Below, one piece after another: positions 63,881-64,000 of a stretch of 64,000 nucleotides of DNA (within the stretch, counting starts at the first letter, position 1; each line of letters starts with the position of its first letter). Source of the stretch: Astropecten irregularis (Eukaryota > Echinodermata > Asteroidea > Paxillosida > Astropectinidae); assembly GCA_963971285.1 (NCBI GenBank), contig OZ020247.1:27434047-27498046 (forward strand), given 5' to 3'. The translations under genes and the position numbers were made by a program. Under the pieces are notes generated by a model. It had not been told where the DNA came from and searched no databases. It worked only from the letters and a program-made list of their open reading frames with translations.

Positions 63881-64000
63881 AAAAAAATCTTAACAAACAG
63901 TATAGCTTTTCCGCAACTATGCGGAAAAGCTAATGACCAAAAACAATTTTGATCTTTTAAAGATAAAAAATATCGGTGAAAAGATTTTGAGATGATGTTT

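Larger units (their letters stand above)
62942..63931. mobile_element. Helentron-associated (HINE/pearl/DINE-like) tandem-repeat element
   Basis: About 990 bp inserted in a family A element. Order: a unique 5' part carrying AGCTTTTCCGC (62977-62987), about 4.3 tandem copies of a ~129 bp unit (63046-63612), a unique part, a GAA run (63847-63880), then a perfect hairpin (arms AGCTTTTCCGCA and TGCGGAAAAGCT, 4 nt loop) at the 3' end followed by AA. The arm word matches the 5' subterminal word. Subterminal repeats, a tandem core, a simple repeat and a 3' hairpin are the hallmarks of these non-autonomous rolling-circle relatives. No protein is encoded. Confidence 0.7.
62782..64000. mobile_element. 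Family A element, split by a HINE-like insertion and cut by window edge
   Basis: Starts TTAA then AGGTACTATTATACTTTGGT. The family core reads on to AGTAAAACCA near 62940 and resumes at 63934 (TGACCAAAAACAATTTTGAT). Its right end is beyond the window. Confidence 0.7.

Noticed and set aside
63687-63893. Lysine-rich small protein
   Set aside because: The poly-lysine comes from the GAA run of the HINE-like element.

Overview
This 64 kb window is animal nuclear DNA. Its genes have many short exons with GT-AG introns, it is AT-rich, and it is densely filled with short non-autonomous DNA transposons, foldback repeats and minisatellites. The gene content and the style of the short repeats (for example ~240 bp elements ending in a GGCCAATTTCAT motif) point to a marine invertebrate deuterostome, most likely an echinoderm. 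That placement is inference. I saw no bacterial or viral gene system.

Layout, left to right: (1) the 5' part of an unconventional myosin, MYO19-like, on the minus strand, running off the left edge; (2) a head-to-head partner about 100 bp away, a small CCCH zinc-finger gene (plus strand, 4099-5296); (3) a repeat-rich gap with a 21-bp minisatellite that has been split by a hAT-type element (7327-8421); (4) TMED2/p24 (minus, 9290-11740); (5) strawberry notch/SBNO1 (plus, 13751-35714), rebuilt here as 30 coding exons whose phases all agree; (6) NUDT6 (plus, 41505-47528, 7 coding exons); (7) the histone H4K20 methyltransferase KMT5A/SETD8 (minus, 53926-60248, 8 coding exons); (8) an AT-rich right end with no gene seen, closing with a Helentron/HINE-like tandem-repeat element inserted in another transposon.

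The genes do not form one pathway: mitochondrial motor, probable RNA-binding protein, COPI/COPII cargo receptor, nuclear helicase-like transcription regulator, Nudix hydrolase, chromatin methyltransferase. What links them is position. SBNO1, KMT5A and TMED2 are also neighbours in human 12q24.31 with the same relative strands, so this looks like an old linkage group.

No new biological system is evident. The most unusual signals are in the repeats: minisatellites that start 25-30 nt after a 5' splice site in three different genes, a ~117 bp inverted duplication of a tRNA-like unit with arms that match throughout, a nested HINE-like element, CAGGG-ended elements with 6-bp target duplications, and several hairpin element families sharing one terminal motif. 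All exon boundaries were read by eye from splice motifs, frame and remembered protein similarity; none was checked against transcripts.
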